Shown: in pieces, positions 1-7,447 of the stretch | Layout: each line of letters begins with the position of its first letter | How positions within the stretch are numbered: the stretch's first letter is position 1 | Origin: an uncultured Planctomycetaceae bacterium | Lineage (GTDB): Bacteria; Planctomycetota; Planctomycetia; Pirellulales; UBA1268 | Length of the DNA: 32,622 bases | NCBI GenBank assembly: GCA_903885855.1 | Contig: CAISKG010000538.1 | Coordinates: 1 to 32,622 of the forward strand | Direction of reading: 5' to 3' | Notes under the pieces: model-generated | What the model saw: the letters and a program-made list of their open reading frames with translations, nothing else | Databases searched by the model: none | What the model was told of the DNA's origin: nothing | Translations under genes and position numbers: made by a program

Positions 1-2
1 CG

Positions 3-830
3 ACGGAGGCGCCGGAGTCCGCGGAGGACCGGGCCGCGCGCGCCGAGCGGGTGGTGGCGGCCTCGTTCGCCGGACTGGCACGCGCCGCGTCGATCACCGC
101 GCGCGTGCGCCATCTGGTCCGATTCGGGGATCACGTCGCCAAGGGAAGCGGTCGCTACATCCAGTCGGGCGTGGGCGAGGACCAGCGCTACCGCTACGAG
201 TACCGCCTCACCACCGGCCAGCAGGAGTGCGAGGTGCTCGAGGTCTGCGACGGCGTGTCCGCCTGGAACTTCCGCCGCATCGAGCCCTATCCACCCACGG
301 TCGAACGGATCGACGTGCGGCGCGTCGGCGAACGCCTCGACGCCCTCGGAGTCACGCACCGCAAGGAGCAGTCGGCGCATCTCGGCGGCGTCCAGCGCCA
401 CCTCTGCCTCCTGCGCCACTACTTCCGTTTCGGTTCGATCGTCCCGGGCGTCATCGACGACGTCCCGGTGTGGGTGGTGGAGGGGGCCTGGGATCGGACG
501 ACGCTGGCCTGGATCCTGAAGGACAAGGCCGACGTGATCAACAGCCCGGCCGGCATTGCCCCCCACGAGCTCCCCGAGGGGATGCCGTTCGCGGTGCGGA
601 TCTCGATCAGCAAACGCGAACTCTTCCCCACCCGTGTGGAGTGGCTGGCGGTGCCGGGGAAGCGGCCCGTCGCGGCCGCACCGCCGGAGGTGGTCGGGCG
701 GCTGGAGTTCTACGACGTGCGCATCGGCGATCCGGTCGACGTCTCGGGCTTCTTCTACCGGCCGGCGACCGAGGGGCTCACCGACATCACCGAGACCTAC
801 GTCCCGAGCCTCTTTCCGCTGCGGCCGTGA
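3..830 (+). CDS. Hypothetical protein, LolA-like, 5'-truncated
   Basis: The reading frame is open from the first bases of the window, so the true start probably lies upstream; GTG at 51 is the first candidate start inside. The visible part is about 275 residues. It has the alternating charged/aromatic pattern of a beta-rich protein (RYIQSGVGEDQRYRYEYRL, then CDGVSAWNFRRIEP), resembling LolA-like lipoprotein-sorting folds that are common as uncharacterised secreted proteins in planctomycetes. No catalytic motif is visible, and any signal peptide would be upstream of the window. The last 34 bases overlap the 3' end of pdxA on the other strand. The coding call is firm; the LolA-like assignment is inference from pattern only. 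Confidence 0.75.
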   Translation, partial: TEAPESAEDRAARAERVVAASFAGLARAASITARVRHLVRFGDHVAKGSGRYIQSGVGEDQRYRYEYRLTTGQQECEVLEVCDGVSAWNFRRIEPYPPTVERIDVRRVGERLDALGVTHRKEQSAHLGGVQRHLCLLRHYFRFGSIVPGVIDDVPVWVVEGAWDRTTLAWILKDKADVINSPAGIAPHELPEGMPFAVRISISKRELFPTRVEWLAVPGKRPVAAAPPEVVGRLEFYDVRIGDPVDVSGFFYRPATEGLTDITETYVPSLFPLRP

Positions 831-1909
831 GCCTCCCGGCCGCCACGCCATCCGGCGTCGGCGAGCCGGACGGCGGCGTCGATCGCCGCCAGGAAACTCG
901 CCGGATCGGCGCGCCCCGTGCCCACGATGTCGAAGGCGGTGCCGTGGGCCACGCTCGTGCGCACCAGCGGCAGTCCCAGGGTGATGTTCACCGCGCGGTG
1001 CATCCCCAGCAGCTTGACCGGGATGTGTCCCTGATCGTGGTACTGGGCCACGACGCCGTCGAAGGCCCCGGCGGCGGCGCGGAGGAAGAGCGTGTCGGCC
1101 GGCAGCGGTCCGGCGGCGTCGATGCCCGCGGCCCGGAGCCGCGCGACCGCCGGGGCGATCACGCGGGCCTCGTCGTCGCCGAAGAGCCCGTCCTCGCCGG
1201 CATGCGGATTGAGGGCCGCGACGGCCAGACGCGGCGCGCGTCCCAGGAGCGCCGCGAGGAGCGCCGCCAGGCGCTCGCCCGCGGCGACGATGCGCTCCGC
1301 GGAGATGCCGGCCACGGCCTGGCGGAGTGACTCGTGGAGCGTGACGTGGACCACGCCGAGGGCGCCGCGCCCCGTGGCGGCGTCCGCCGGGAGCCAGAGC
1401 ATCATCGAGGCGGCGTCGTCGGCCATGCCGCAGGCGCGCGCGAGCCACTCGGTGTGCCCCGGGACGTCGTGGCCTGCGGCGTGCAGCGCGCCTTTGTGGA
1501 GCGGTCCGGTGACCAGCGCCGCCCGCCGCCCGGCGTCCTCCGCGCGGCGCACCGCGCCGTAGGCGGTCTCGAGCGCCGCCACCGCCGCCCGTCCGCCGGC
1601 CGCCGTGGCGACGCCGCGTGGCACCGCGTCGCGGTCGCCGGGATCGACGACGAGGATCCGCTCCGGCGAGGAGGGACGCGGATCGTCGGCCGCCACGACG
1701 ACGAGCCCGTCGGCCGCCACGCCGGCGGCCTGCCGAAGCGTGTCGGGCGCGACGCACGCCCGCAGCCGCGCGCGGCGGTGGGCCCCGGGCAGGCGCCACG
1801 CGGCGACGAGGACCTCCGGACCGATGCCGGCCGGATCCCCCGCGGTGAGGAAGACCAGCGGCAGGGAATCCTCGGCGGGGGGCACGGCAGGGGAGGGGAG
1901 GGGAGGCAT
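797..1909 (-). CDS. pdxA: 4-hydroxythreonine-4-phosphate dehydrogenase PdxA
   Basis: PdxA oxidises 4-phosphohydroxy-L-threonine with NAD(P); the product condenses with deoxyxylulose phosphate (PdxJ) to give pyridoxine phosphate in cytosolic vitamin B6 synthesis. The 370-residue protein carries the family signatures in order: GDPAGIGPE (24-32), GPLHKGAL (135-142), GHTE (151-154), and the three metal-ligand histidines in VTLHES (H192), NPHAGE (H236) and YHDQGH (H291), followed by NITLGLPLVRTS. The usual SVDHGTAFDI motif reads SVAHGTAFDI (A321 for Asp). The chosen ATG gives a 17-residue Pro-rich extension before the first strand; farther upstream starts only add low-complexity sequence. The family is usually about 330 residues. 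It stands alone, convergent with the upstream hypothetical gene. Confidence 0.95.
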   Translation of the reverse strand: MPPLPSPAVPPAEDSLPLVFLTAGDPAGIGPEVLVAAWRLPGAHRRARLRACVAPDTLRQAAGVAADGLVVVAADDPRPSSPERILVVDPGDRDAVPRGVATAAGGRAAVAALETAYGAVRRAEDAGRRAALVTGPLHKGALHAAGHDVPGHTEWLARACGMADDAASMMLWLPADAATGRGALGVVHVTLHESLRQAVAGISAERIVAAGERLAALLAALLGRAPRLAVAALNPHAGEDGLFGDDEARVIAPAVARLRAAGIDAAGPLPADTLFLRAAAGAFDGVVAQYHDQGHIPVKLLGMHRAVNITLGLPLVRTSVAHGTAFDIVGTGRADPASFLAAIDAAVRLADAGWRGGREAHGRSGKRLGT

Positions 1910-2008
1910 GGGCCGGGGGGCGCGGGAACGGGGCCGGGGCTCGGCGTGCGGGAGGGAGCCGGCGCCCGCTCGGAGGCCGCGGGACTGCCGACGCATCATG
2001 GGGCAGCC

Positions 2009-2014
2009 TATAGT
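2009..2014 (+). promoter_or_regulatory. Candidate -10 element (TATAGT) for the four-helix membrane protein
   Basis: TATAGT lies about 65 bases upstream of the ATG at 2079, in the short divergent gap between pdxA and the membrane protein. No good -35 hexamer sits 16-18 bases upstream (the best is CTGCCG). The call rests on an AT-rich hexamer standing out in GC-rich surroundings. Confidence 0.3.
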
Positions 2015-2078
2015 CTCCTCCGGCAGGCCGTCACCGCCTCCGCCGCGATCGATCACCCCCCTCCGGAGCCACCGGCCG

Positions 2079-2648
2079 ATGGAACGAGTCTACGCCCATG
2101 CCGCGATGTTCGCCGTGGCGCTGCTCGCGGCGACCGCGCTGTTGGGGATCTGGATCGGGGATCTGCACGGGCAGACGGATCCGGCGGTGCTCCGCTGGGG
2201 CAGCGTCCATCGTCTGTCGGGGATCTTCACGGCGCTGGTCGTCGTGCTCGTCAACAGCATCGCCGTCACCTACTTCATCGGCACGGGCCGCTGGTGCCGG
2301 GAGGTGGTGGAGACCTACGGCCTCTCTCCGGCGTTCACCGATCGCGCCAAGGCGATCAAGCGCCGGGCCTTTCCCTGGTCGGTGATCGGGATGCTCGCCG
2401 TGGTGGGGATCACGGCGCTCGGGGGCGCGGCCGATCCCTCCACGGGCCGTGCCGGAACGGAGGCTTGGGTGACGCCGCACCTCGTCGGGGCGATCGGCCT
2501 GGCGACCCTCATCGCCTGGTGCTTCCAGTCGCAGCTGCCGCGGATCCGGCTGCAGCAGCAGCTCATCGAGGAGGTGCTGGGGGAGGTGCGGGAGATCCGT
2601 CGGGCGCGGGGGCTCGAGGTGGAGGAGTGGGCGCCTCCTCCGTCGTGA
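2079..2648 (+). CDS. Four-helix membrane protein of unknown function
   Basis: This is a 189-residue protein with four clear hydrophobic segments: about residues 6-26, 46-69, 106-126 and 142-160. A charged loop (CREVVETYGLSPAFTDRAKAIKRR) lies between helices 2 and 3, and the tail is basic then acidic (LPRIRLQQQ, EEVLGEVREIRRARG). I do not recognise a named family; similar small four-helix proteins of unknown role occur in planctomycetes. The ATG is preceded by GGAG at 2065-2068 with a 10-base gap. The frame is open farther upstream, but that part is low-complexity and antisense to pdxA. The last 86 bases overlap the 3' end of the ZIP gene on the other strand. Confidence 0.8.
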   Translation: MERVYAHAAMFAVALLAATALLGIWIGDLHGQTDPAVLRWGSVHRLSGIFTALVVVLVNSIAVTYFIGTGRWCREVVETYGLSPAFTDRAKAIKRRAFPWSVIGMLAVVGITALGGAADPSTGRAGTEAWVTPHLVGAIGLATLIAWCFQSQLPRIRLQQQLIEEVLGEVREIRRARGLEVEEWAPPPS

Positions 2649-3555
2649 CGCTCCCCGCCGCGGCCCGGGCGGCGGAGCGGAACTGCCGCTCCAGGCGGGA
2701 AATCCCCGCGGCCAGCGTGATCCCCAGCGCCAGCGTCGCCGACAACAGCACGCGATCGTGGCTGTGAAACTCGACCTCGGGGAGGAGGTCGGCGGCCGCG
2801 ATGCAGACGAACGCCCCCGCGGACACCGCCAGGGCCGTGCCCAGCAGGTCGCTGCGGGCGTCGCCCGCGACGCCCGCCAGGAGCACGAACGCCGCCGCAC
2901 CGAGGGGCACCAGCGCCGCATGGGCGAGGTTCACCCAGCGCCGCAACGACGGGGAGGTGCCGGCGCCGAGCATCAGGGCCGCGATCAGCGCGGCGTCGAT
3001 CGGCTTGTGGAGGAGGATCGCGAGGAAGGTGGTGACGCCGGCGAAGATCCCAGCGGAGCCGGTGCCCGACTCCGCCGAGGCCGCCAGCGCCGCGCCGTCG
3101 GCGAGGCTGTGGACCGCCAGTCCCGCCAGCGCCCCGCACCACCCCCAGCTCGCGGAGGCGGGGGTGTCGGGGTGGGGGGGGGCGTGGTGGTGGCCGCCGG
3201 AGTGATCGCAGCCGTGCGCCGGACCATGGTCGGGGTCGACCGCATGGTGGGCATGGCCGCGGAAGGCCCGCTCCAGGAGGAACATCAGGAAGAACCCGGC
3301 GAGCATCCAGGGCACCACCTCGTCGACCGCCCCCCCACGGGCCGCGATGGCGTGGGGCATGAGGTGGAGGAAGGCGACGCCGAGGAGGATGCCGCCGGTG
3401 AAGGAGAGGAGCACCTGCATCCTCCGGTGGCCGAGCCGCAGCAGCGCCACCGACGTTCCCCCGGCCCAGGCGGCGAGGAACACGAGCGCCAACTCCGCCG
3501 CCAGCATCCCCCAGCCCGCGGACGACGACGCGACGGCGACCGGCAGGGGGGGCAT
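2563..3555 (-). CDS. ZIP-family divalent metal transporter
   Basis: ZIP proteins move Zn, Fe or Mn into the cytoplasm with eight membrane helices. The 330-residue protein shows helices at about 17-40, 48-68, 82-96, 138-160, 168-185, 190-198, 210-230 and 236-285 (the last region holding two). A His-rich cytosolic loop at 101-128 (HAHHAVDPDHGPAHGCDH, then GGHHH) lies between helices 3 and 4, as in the family. The helix-4 metal site reads HSLADGAAL (H149, D153) instead of the common HNxxEG, and helix 5 reads HKPIDA (H183, D187) instead of HExPxE. The C-terminal 35 residues are Pro/Ala-rich and are the part overlapping the convergent membrane gene. The loop is encoded across a run of nine C at 3174-3182. 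No strong ribosome site precedes the ATG. Substrate cannot be told from sequence. Confidence 0.9.
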   Translation of the reverse strand: MPPLPVAVASSSAGWGMLAAELALVFLAAWAGGTSVALLRLGHRRMQVLLSFTGGILLGVAFLHLMPHAIAARGGAVDEVVPWMLAGFFLMFLLERAFRGHAHHAVDPDHGPAHGCDHSGGHHHAPPHPDTPASASWGWCGALAGLAVHSLADGAALAASAESGTGSAGIFAGVTTFLAILLHKPIDAALIAALMLGAGTSPSLRRWVNLAHAALVPLGAAAFVLLAGVAGDARSDLLGTALAVSAGAFVCIAAADLLPEVEFHSHDRVLLSATLALGITLAAGISRLERQFRSAARAAAGSVTTEEAPTPPPRAPAPDGSPAPPPAPPR

Positions 3556-3866
3556 GGAGCGGCAGCCAGAGCTTCGGAAACCAGCCTCGACATGATGGTT
3601 CGGTGGCCGTCGTCGGGCAAGAGCGGAAAGATCGGGAAGGGGGGCAGAGATCGCCGTCTGGCTGGGCACTGCCGATCGGGGCGCCCGCGCAGGGGGCCGG
3701 CGCGATGCCGCCGTGGAGCCGTCCGACACGGTCGCCGCAGACCCCGCGGCCGCGCGCCCGGCCAGACAGCCCCGCCGCCCCAGGTTCAAGAGGCTTCCCA
3801 GAATCTGCCGATGGCTCAAAGGCCGGGGCTTCCCCGGTCTGCGAAGTCGTCCAGGAGCAGCCCCTG
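3556..3866. other. Divergent intergenic region with a leader hairpin
   Basis: These 311 bases separate the ZIP gene (-) from the glycosyltransferase fusion (+), so promoters for both should lie here; I see no convincing -10/-35 pair. The one clear structure is an inverted repeat at 3822-3840 (arms GGCCGGGG and CCCCGGTC, loop CTT, one G-T pair). It ends 12 bases before the AGGAG ribosome site at 3853-3857. The frame is open through the region but the translated sequence is low-complexity. Confidence 0.4.
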
Positions 3867-5753
3867 ATGCCCAGTCGCGTCGAACCGTCCCGCGTGCTCC
3901 ACATCTCCACGTGGGGCGTGCCGTGCGGGATCGCCACCTACGCCGGCAATCTCGTGGCGGCGCTCGAGCGGATGGGGATCGCGGGGGAGGTGCTCCCCCT
4001 CGAACCACACGCCTGGGAGCACTATCTCCCGGCCGACGTCGCGCGGCTCCGCGGCCGGATCGTCGAGCGGGCCCGCGACTGCGACGTCGTGCACATCCAG
4101 CATGAGCACGGCCTCTTCGGCCTGTCGAAGGGGGCGCGGGCCTCGGCGCGCAACTACGGGCGGATCCTCGGCGACCTGCTGGCGGCCGGCAAGCCGGTGC
4201 TGACGACGTTCCACACGGCCCCGCTCGGCGGGCGTCCGCGCCGCGGGATCGGGCGGTGGCTGGAGCGGATCAAGGGATTCTCGCGGGCCCGCACCTGGCG
4301 CCGCCGGGTGGCCGTGCCGCACGCCCGCGCCCGCGGCCGGGCGCTGGCGCTGGTGCACGCCAGCCATACCCGCCACGCGCTGGTGACATCGGGGATGCCG
4401 GAGACGGCGGTGCGCCTCATGCCGCACGGCTGCCTGCCGCAGCGGGCCTCCACGCTCGATCGAGGGGAGGCCAAGCGGTCCCTCGGCATTCCCGAGGGGA
4501 CGACGCTGCTCACGATCTTCGGCTTCATCGGCCGCTACAAAGGGCACGACATGGCCCTCAAGGCGCTCACGCACCTGCCGCCGTCGTACCGGCTGGCGAT
4601 CTGCGGCGGCCCGCACCCCGACGCCCGCGACGGCTTCTTCGAGTCGGTGCTGCGGCAGGTGGAGCGGCTGGGGCTCGAGGACCGCGTCACGATCACCGGC
4701 TGGCTCGATCCGGCCGAGGCCGATCGCTACTACGCGGCCACCGACGTCTGCCTGGCGCCCTACCGCGAGGAGGCGGGGCTCTCCGCCTCCGGTGCGATCA
4801 CCTGGGCGCTGAGTTCGGGGCGCCCGGTGGTGGCCTCGAAGATCGACGCCTTCCAGTCGATCCAGCGTTCCGCGCCCTGCATGCTGATGACGGCGCCGGG
4901 CCGCCCCCAGGAGATGGCCTGGGCGGTGGAGCGCCTCCGCGACGACGAGCGCCTCGCCGAGGCGCTCGTGGCCGAGGCCGGGGCCTACTGCCGGGACCAC
5001 TCCTGGGATCGCGTCGCGGGGCAGACCCTCGAGCTCTACCGCGAGGCCTGCGGGCTCGGCGGCGCCGCGCGATCCGCCGTGGTGACGGAGGCCGCGCCGC
5101 GCCCCACGGGGGCGGCCACCGCGGACCTCGCGGAGGCGGTCCGCCAGACGCAGCAACTGCAGGGCTGGTGCCCGCTGGAGAAGGCCGAGGCGCTCACGCG
5201 GCTGGTGCTCGAGGCGCGGCCCGCGTGCATCGTCGAGATCGGCGTCTACGGTGGGCGCTCGGCCGTGCCCATGGCGCTGGCCGCCCGCACCTACGGGGCC
5301 ACCGTCCACGGCGTCGATCCCTGGTCGCACGCCGCGGCGCTCGAGGGGGACGTCGGCGACGAGAACCGCGAGTGGTGGGGGAAGCTCGACCTCGAAGGGA
5401 TCTACCGCGGTTTCCTCGACGGTGTCCGGCGCTTCGGCGTCGAGGACACGCTCCGCGTCCACCGCATGACCGACACCGCGGCCCTGCCGATGTTCGCCGA
5501 CGGCTCGATCGGCCTGCTCCACGTCGACGGCAACCATTCCGCCGAGGTGAGCATGCGCTACGTGGAGCAGTGGGGGCCGAAGATCGCCCCGGGCGGCCAC
5601 CTCGTGATGGACGACATCGACTGGCAGACGCAGGCCGAGACCGTGGCCTTCATCGAGCGGACCTATGCCATGGTCCGCCGGGAGTCGTCCTGGGCCATCT
5701 ATCGCAAGGAGCCCGCCGCCGCGGCCGCCCCGGCGACGCGCTGCGCGGCCTGA
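3867..5753 (+). CDS. GT4 glycosyltransferase fused to a class I SAM methyltransferase
   Basis: This is a 628-residue two-domain protein. Residues 8-395 are a GT-B glycosyltransferase of the GT4 type: the N-terminal half starts VLHISTWGVPCGIATYAGNL (typical Gly-rich acceptor-side loop), followed by HIQHEHGLF (76-84) and TTFHTAP (113-119). The donor half has FGFIGRYKGHD (218-228), LAICGG, ITGWLDPAEADRYYAATDV, and APYREEAGLSASGA before the usual SGRPVVAS. Residues 430-612 are a Methyltransf_24-like domain: IVEIGVYGGRSAVPMA (motif I, 455-470), GVDPW (482-486), LLHVDGNHS (550-558) and GGHLVMDDID. A Pro/Ala-rich linker (400-425) joins them. ATG 3867 is chosen for AGGAG nine bases upstream. Likely role is building and O-methylating a surface glycan; acceptor and sugar are unknown. 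The next gene, another methyltransferase, starts 49 bases after the stop. Confidence 0.9.
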   Translation: MPSRVEPSRVLHISTWGVPCGIATYAGNLVAALERMGIAGEVLPLEPHAWEHYLPADVARLRGRIVERARDCDVVHIQHEHGLFGLSKGARASARNYGRILGDLLAAGKPVLTTFHTAPLGGRPRRGIGRWLERIKGFSRARTWRRRVAVPHARARGRALALVHASHTRHALVTSGMPETAVRLMPHGCLPQRASTLDRGEAKRSLGIPEGTTLLTIFGFIGRYKGHDMALKALTHLPPSYRLAICGGPHPDARDGFFESVLRQVERLGLEDRVTITGWLDPAEADRYYAATDVCLAPYREEAGLSASGAITWALSSGRPVVASKIDAFQSIQRSAPCMLMTAPGRPQEMAWAVERLRDDERLAEALVAEAGAYCRDHSWDRVAGQTLELYREACGLGGAARSAVVTEAAPRPTGAATADLAEAVRQTQQLQGWCPLEKAEALTRLVLEARPACIVEIGVYGGRSAVPMALAARTYGATVHGVDPWSHAAALEGDVGDENREWWGKLDLEGIYRGFLDGVRRFGVEDTLRVHRMTDTAALPMFADGSIGLLHVDGNHSAEVSMRYVEQWGPKIAPGGHLVMDDIDWQTQAETVAFIERTYAMVRRESSWAIYRKEPAAAAAPATRCAA

Positions 5754-5802
5754 TTCGTCTCCGTCTCCGTCTCTTTCCAGCCCAATCCCCGAGGCCCCTC
5801 CC

Positions 5803-6630
5803 GTGCAGAAGCTCAAGTCGGCGAAGCAGCGGTTCCTGGACCGTTTCCAGCGCGATCTCGACCGCATCGAGCGCGAGGCGCCGATGACGGGATCCTACGA
5901 GCGGATCCGCCCCTACATCGTCGAGCAGTCGGTGGGGGGAGAGCAGTACGAGATCATCATCTACCACAAGGAGTCGGAGGCCTGGTTCGGCAGCGGCGGG
6001 TTCGACTGGTCGCTGCAGTACTACCACGACCACGCGTTCGTGCGGCCGGGCGACGTGGCCTTCGACCTGGGGTCGAACTGCGGCGTCATCACCGCCTATC
6101 TCGGCCTCGCCGTCGGCCCCCACGGACGCGTGCTGGCCTTCGACCCCTATCCCTGGAACGCGCTGGCCACCCACTACAACGCCCGTCTGAATCATCTGGA
6201 CAACGTCCTGGCCTACTCCGTCGGCGTCGGCGACAGCACCTTCGAATTGAACCTCGCCCTCGACTCGGCGCGGACGCTCGACGGCGCCCCTCGGCCCGGC
6301 AGGACGATCCAGGCCCAGGTGGTCGACATCCTCGGCTTCGTGGACGAGCGGCCCACCTTCATCAAGATCGACATCGAGGGGGCGGAGTACGAGCTGTCGC
6401 GGGCCGACTGGAGCCGCTTCGACCGGCTGGAGCGGGTGTTCCTCGAACTCCACCCCTTCTTCATCGACGACCGCGGGCTGGAGACGCGGCAGGTGCTGCG
6501 CAATTTCGCCCGGGCGGGGTTCACGCTCCGCCACGGTGCCCCCCACGCCGCGGCCGCCGACGCCGAGACCGCCCCGCCCGAGCACGGCGGCTGGTGGCTG
6601 TCGCGCGAGCGGCTGCGGGCGGCCGCCTGA
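5803..6630 (+). CDS. FkbM-family SAM-dependent methyltransferase
   Basis: This 275-residue protein has the FkbM pattern: VAFDLGSNCGVITAYLG (motif I, 85-101), LAFDPYPWN (111-119), YNARLNHLDNV, and the family hallmark IKIDIEGAEYEL (187-198), then FLELHPFF. FkbM enzymes O-methylate hydroxyls, often on sugars of surface glycans or secondary metabolites. The start is a GTG; GAGG at 5791-5794 with an eight-base gap supports it, and an initial Lys/Arg-rich helix follows. The frame is open upstream but overlaps the previous gene. It lies 49 bases downstream of the glycosyltransferase-methyltransferase fusion on the same strand, so a shared transcript and a shared glycan substrate are likely (inference). 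Confidence 0.9.
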   Translation: MQKLKSAKQRFLDRFQRDLDRIEREAPMTGSYERIRPYIVEQSVGGEQYEIIIYHKESEAWFGSGGFDWSLQYYHDHAFVRPGDVAFDLGSNCGVITAYLGLAVGPHGRVLAFDPYPWNALATHYNARLNHLDNVLAYSVGVGDSTFELNLALDSARTLDGAPRPGRTIQAQVVDILGFVDERPTFIKIDIEGAEYELSRADWSRFDRLERVFLELHPFFIDDRGLETRQVLRNFARAGFTLRHGAPHAAAADAETAPPEHGGWWLSRERLRAAA

Positions 6631-6662
6631 CGGGCCGCCGTCGGGCGGCGCGGCGTACGCCA

Positions 6663-6697
6663 GCGCTCGCCGGTGCCGCGCCCCGGCCCGCGAGCGC
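6663..6697. other. Inverted repeat between convergent genes
   Basis: Eight-base arms GCGCTCGC (6663-6670) and GCGAGCGC (6690-6697) lie 19 bases apart in the 100-base gap between the FkbM gene (+) and the YdjM-like gene (-). The placement suits a bidirectional transcription stop, but no T-run follows on either strand, so an intrinsic terminator is not supported. Confidence 0.25.
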
Positions 6698-6730
6698 CGG
6701 CTCCCATGAAGGCTCGCTGCGGCCTCCGCC

Positions 6731-7447
6731 TCAGCGGTAGTAGGGGGCCTGCGGCGGCGCGGGCTGGGCCATGCGGGCCGCCTGCTCCATCTGCTGCCTG
6801 GCGTAGCGCCGCTGCGGCAGCGTGCGCTCGCTCCAATGCGCGTCGCCGGCCGCGAGGGCCCCGAGCGCCACCACCAGCACGTACGTCAGCAGGCTCGACC
6901 AGGCCTCCTTGCCCCAGCACTTGAAGGCCGTGCCGAAGCCGGTCTTGTGCTTGGGCCCGAACTGCCCCTGGGTGACGCTCCACAGCTCGTCGAGGACGAG
7001 GTGGGAGAGGTAGCCGATGACGACGGCGCTGGCGATCACGTAGCGGTGGAGCGGATCCTCGGCCCCGAAGGCGAGGAACGTCACCTGCCCGGCGACGAGC
7101 GCCGCGGGGAAGCTGTGGAACATCCCCCGGTGCACGGAGTACTTCTCGAGCAGCCAGGCCAGGCCGTACCGCACCGCGAGGTAGATCGCGGCGCCGGCCA
7201 GCACGATGAATTCCAGCGGCATCCCCCACTGCTCGAAGCGGTGGATCATGAGGAGGGGGAGAATCGCGGCGGCGAGGCCGACGCTCTCGCCGAGGGTCTC
7301 GCCGTCGTGATTGTCGAGGTCGGGCAGCAACCCGGCCGCGGCGCACAGGCCGCCGGCCAGGAGGCAGGTGGGGACCGGCATGCCGCCGACGTTCCACGCG
7401 GTGGCGGCATAGGCCGCCCCGGTGAGCGTCGACACCAATCCGTGCAT
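6731..7447 (-). CDS. YdjM/DUF457-like membrane-bound metal-dependent hydrolase
   Basis: This 238-residue membrane protein matches the DUF457 (YdjM) family, predicted metal-dependent membrane hydrolases of unknown substrate. Visible features are an N-terminal MHGLVSTLTGAAYAA helix, LLPDLDNHDGE (41-50) with the conserved Asp pair, VHRGMFHSFPAA (105-116) with the HRxxxHS signature, and YLSHLVLDELW (146-156). Hydrophobic segments lie at about 28-42, 56-68, 79-99, 112-127, 137-152 and 183-199. The tail is Arg/Gln/Pro-rich and soluble. The ATG has GGAG five bases upstream; an in-frame extension of 40 residues is low-complexity and was not used. The gene stands alone, convergent with the glycan pair. 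Confidence 0.85.
   Translation of the reverse strand: MHGLVSTLTGAAYAATAWNVGGMPVPTCLLAGGLCAAAGLLPDLDNHDGETLGESVGLAAAILPLLMIHRFEQWGMPLEFIVLAGAAIYLAVRYGLAWLLEKYSVHRGMFHSFPAALVAGQVTFLAFGAEDPLHRYVIASAVVIGYLSHLVLDELWSVTQGQFGPKHKTGFGTAFKCWGKEAWSSLLTYVLVVALGALAAGDAHWSERTLPQRRYARQQMEQAARMAQPAPPQAPYYR

Noticed and set aside
3816..5867. Long minus-strand open frame opposite the glycosyltransferase fusion
   Set aside because: Its translation is Arg/Gly/His-rich with no motif, while the plus strand gives a complete GT4-methyltransferase. High GC produces long antisense frames.
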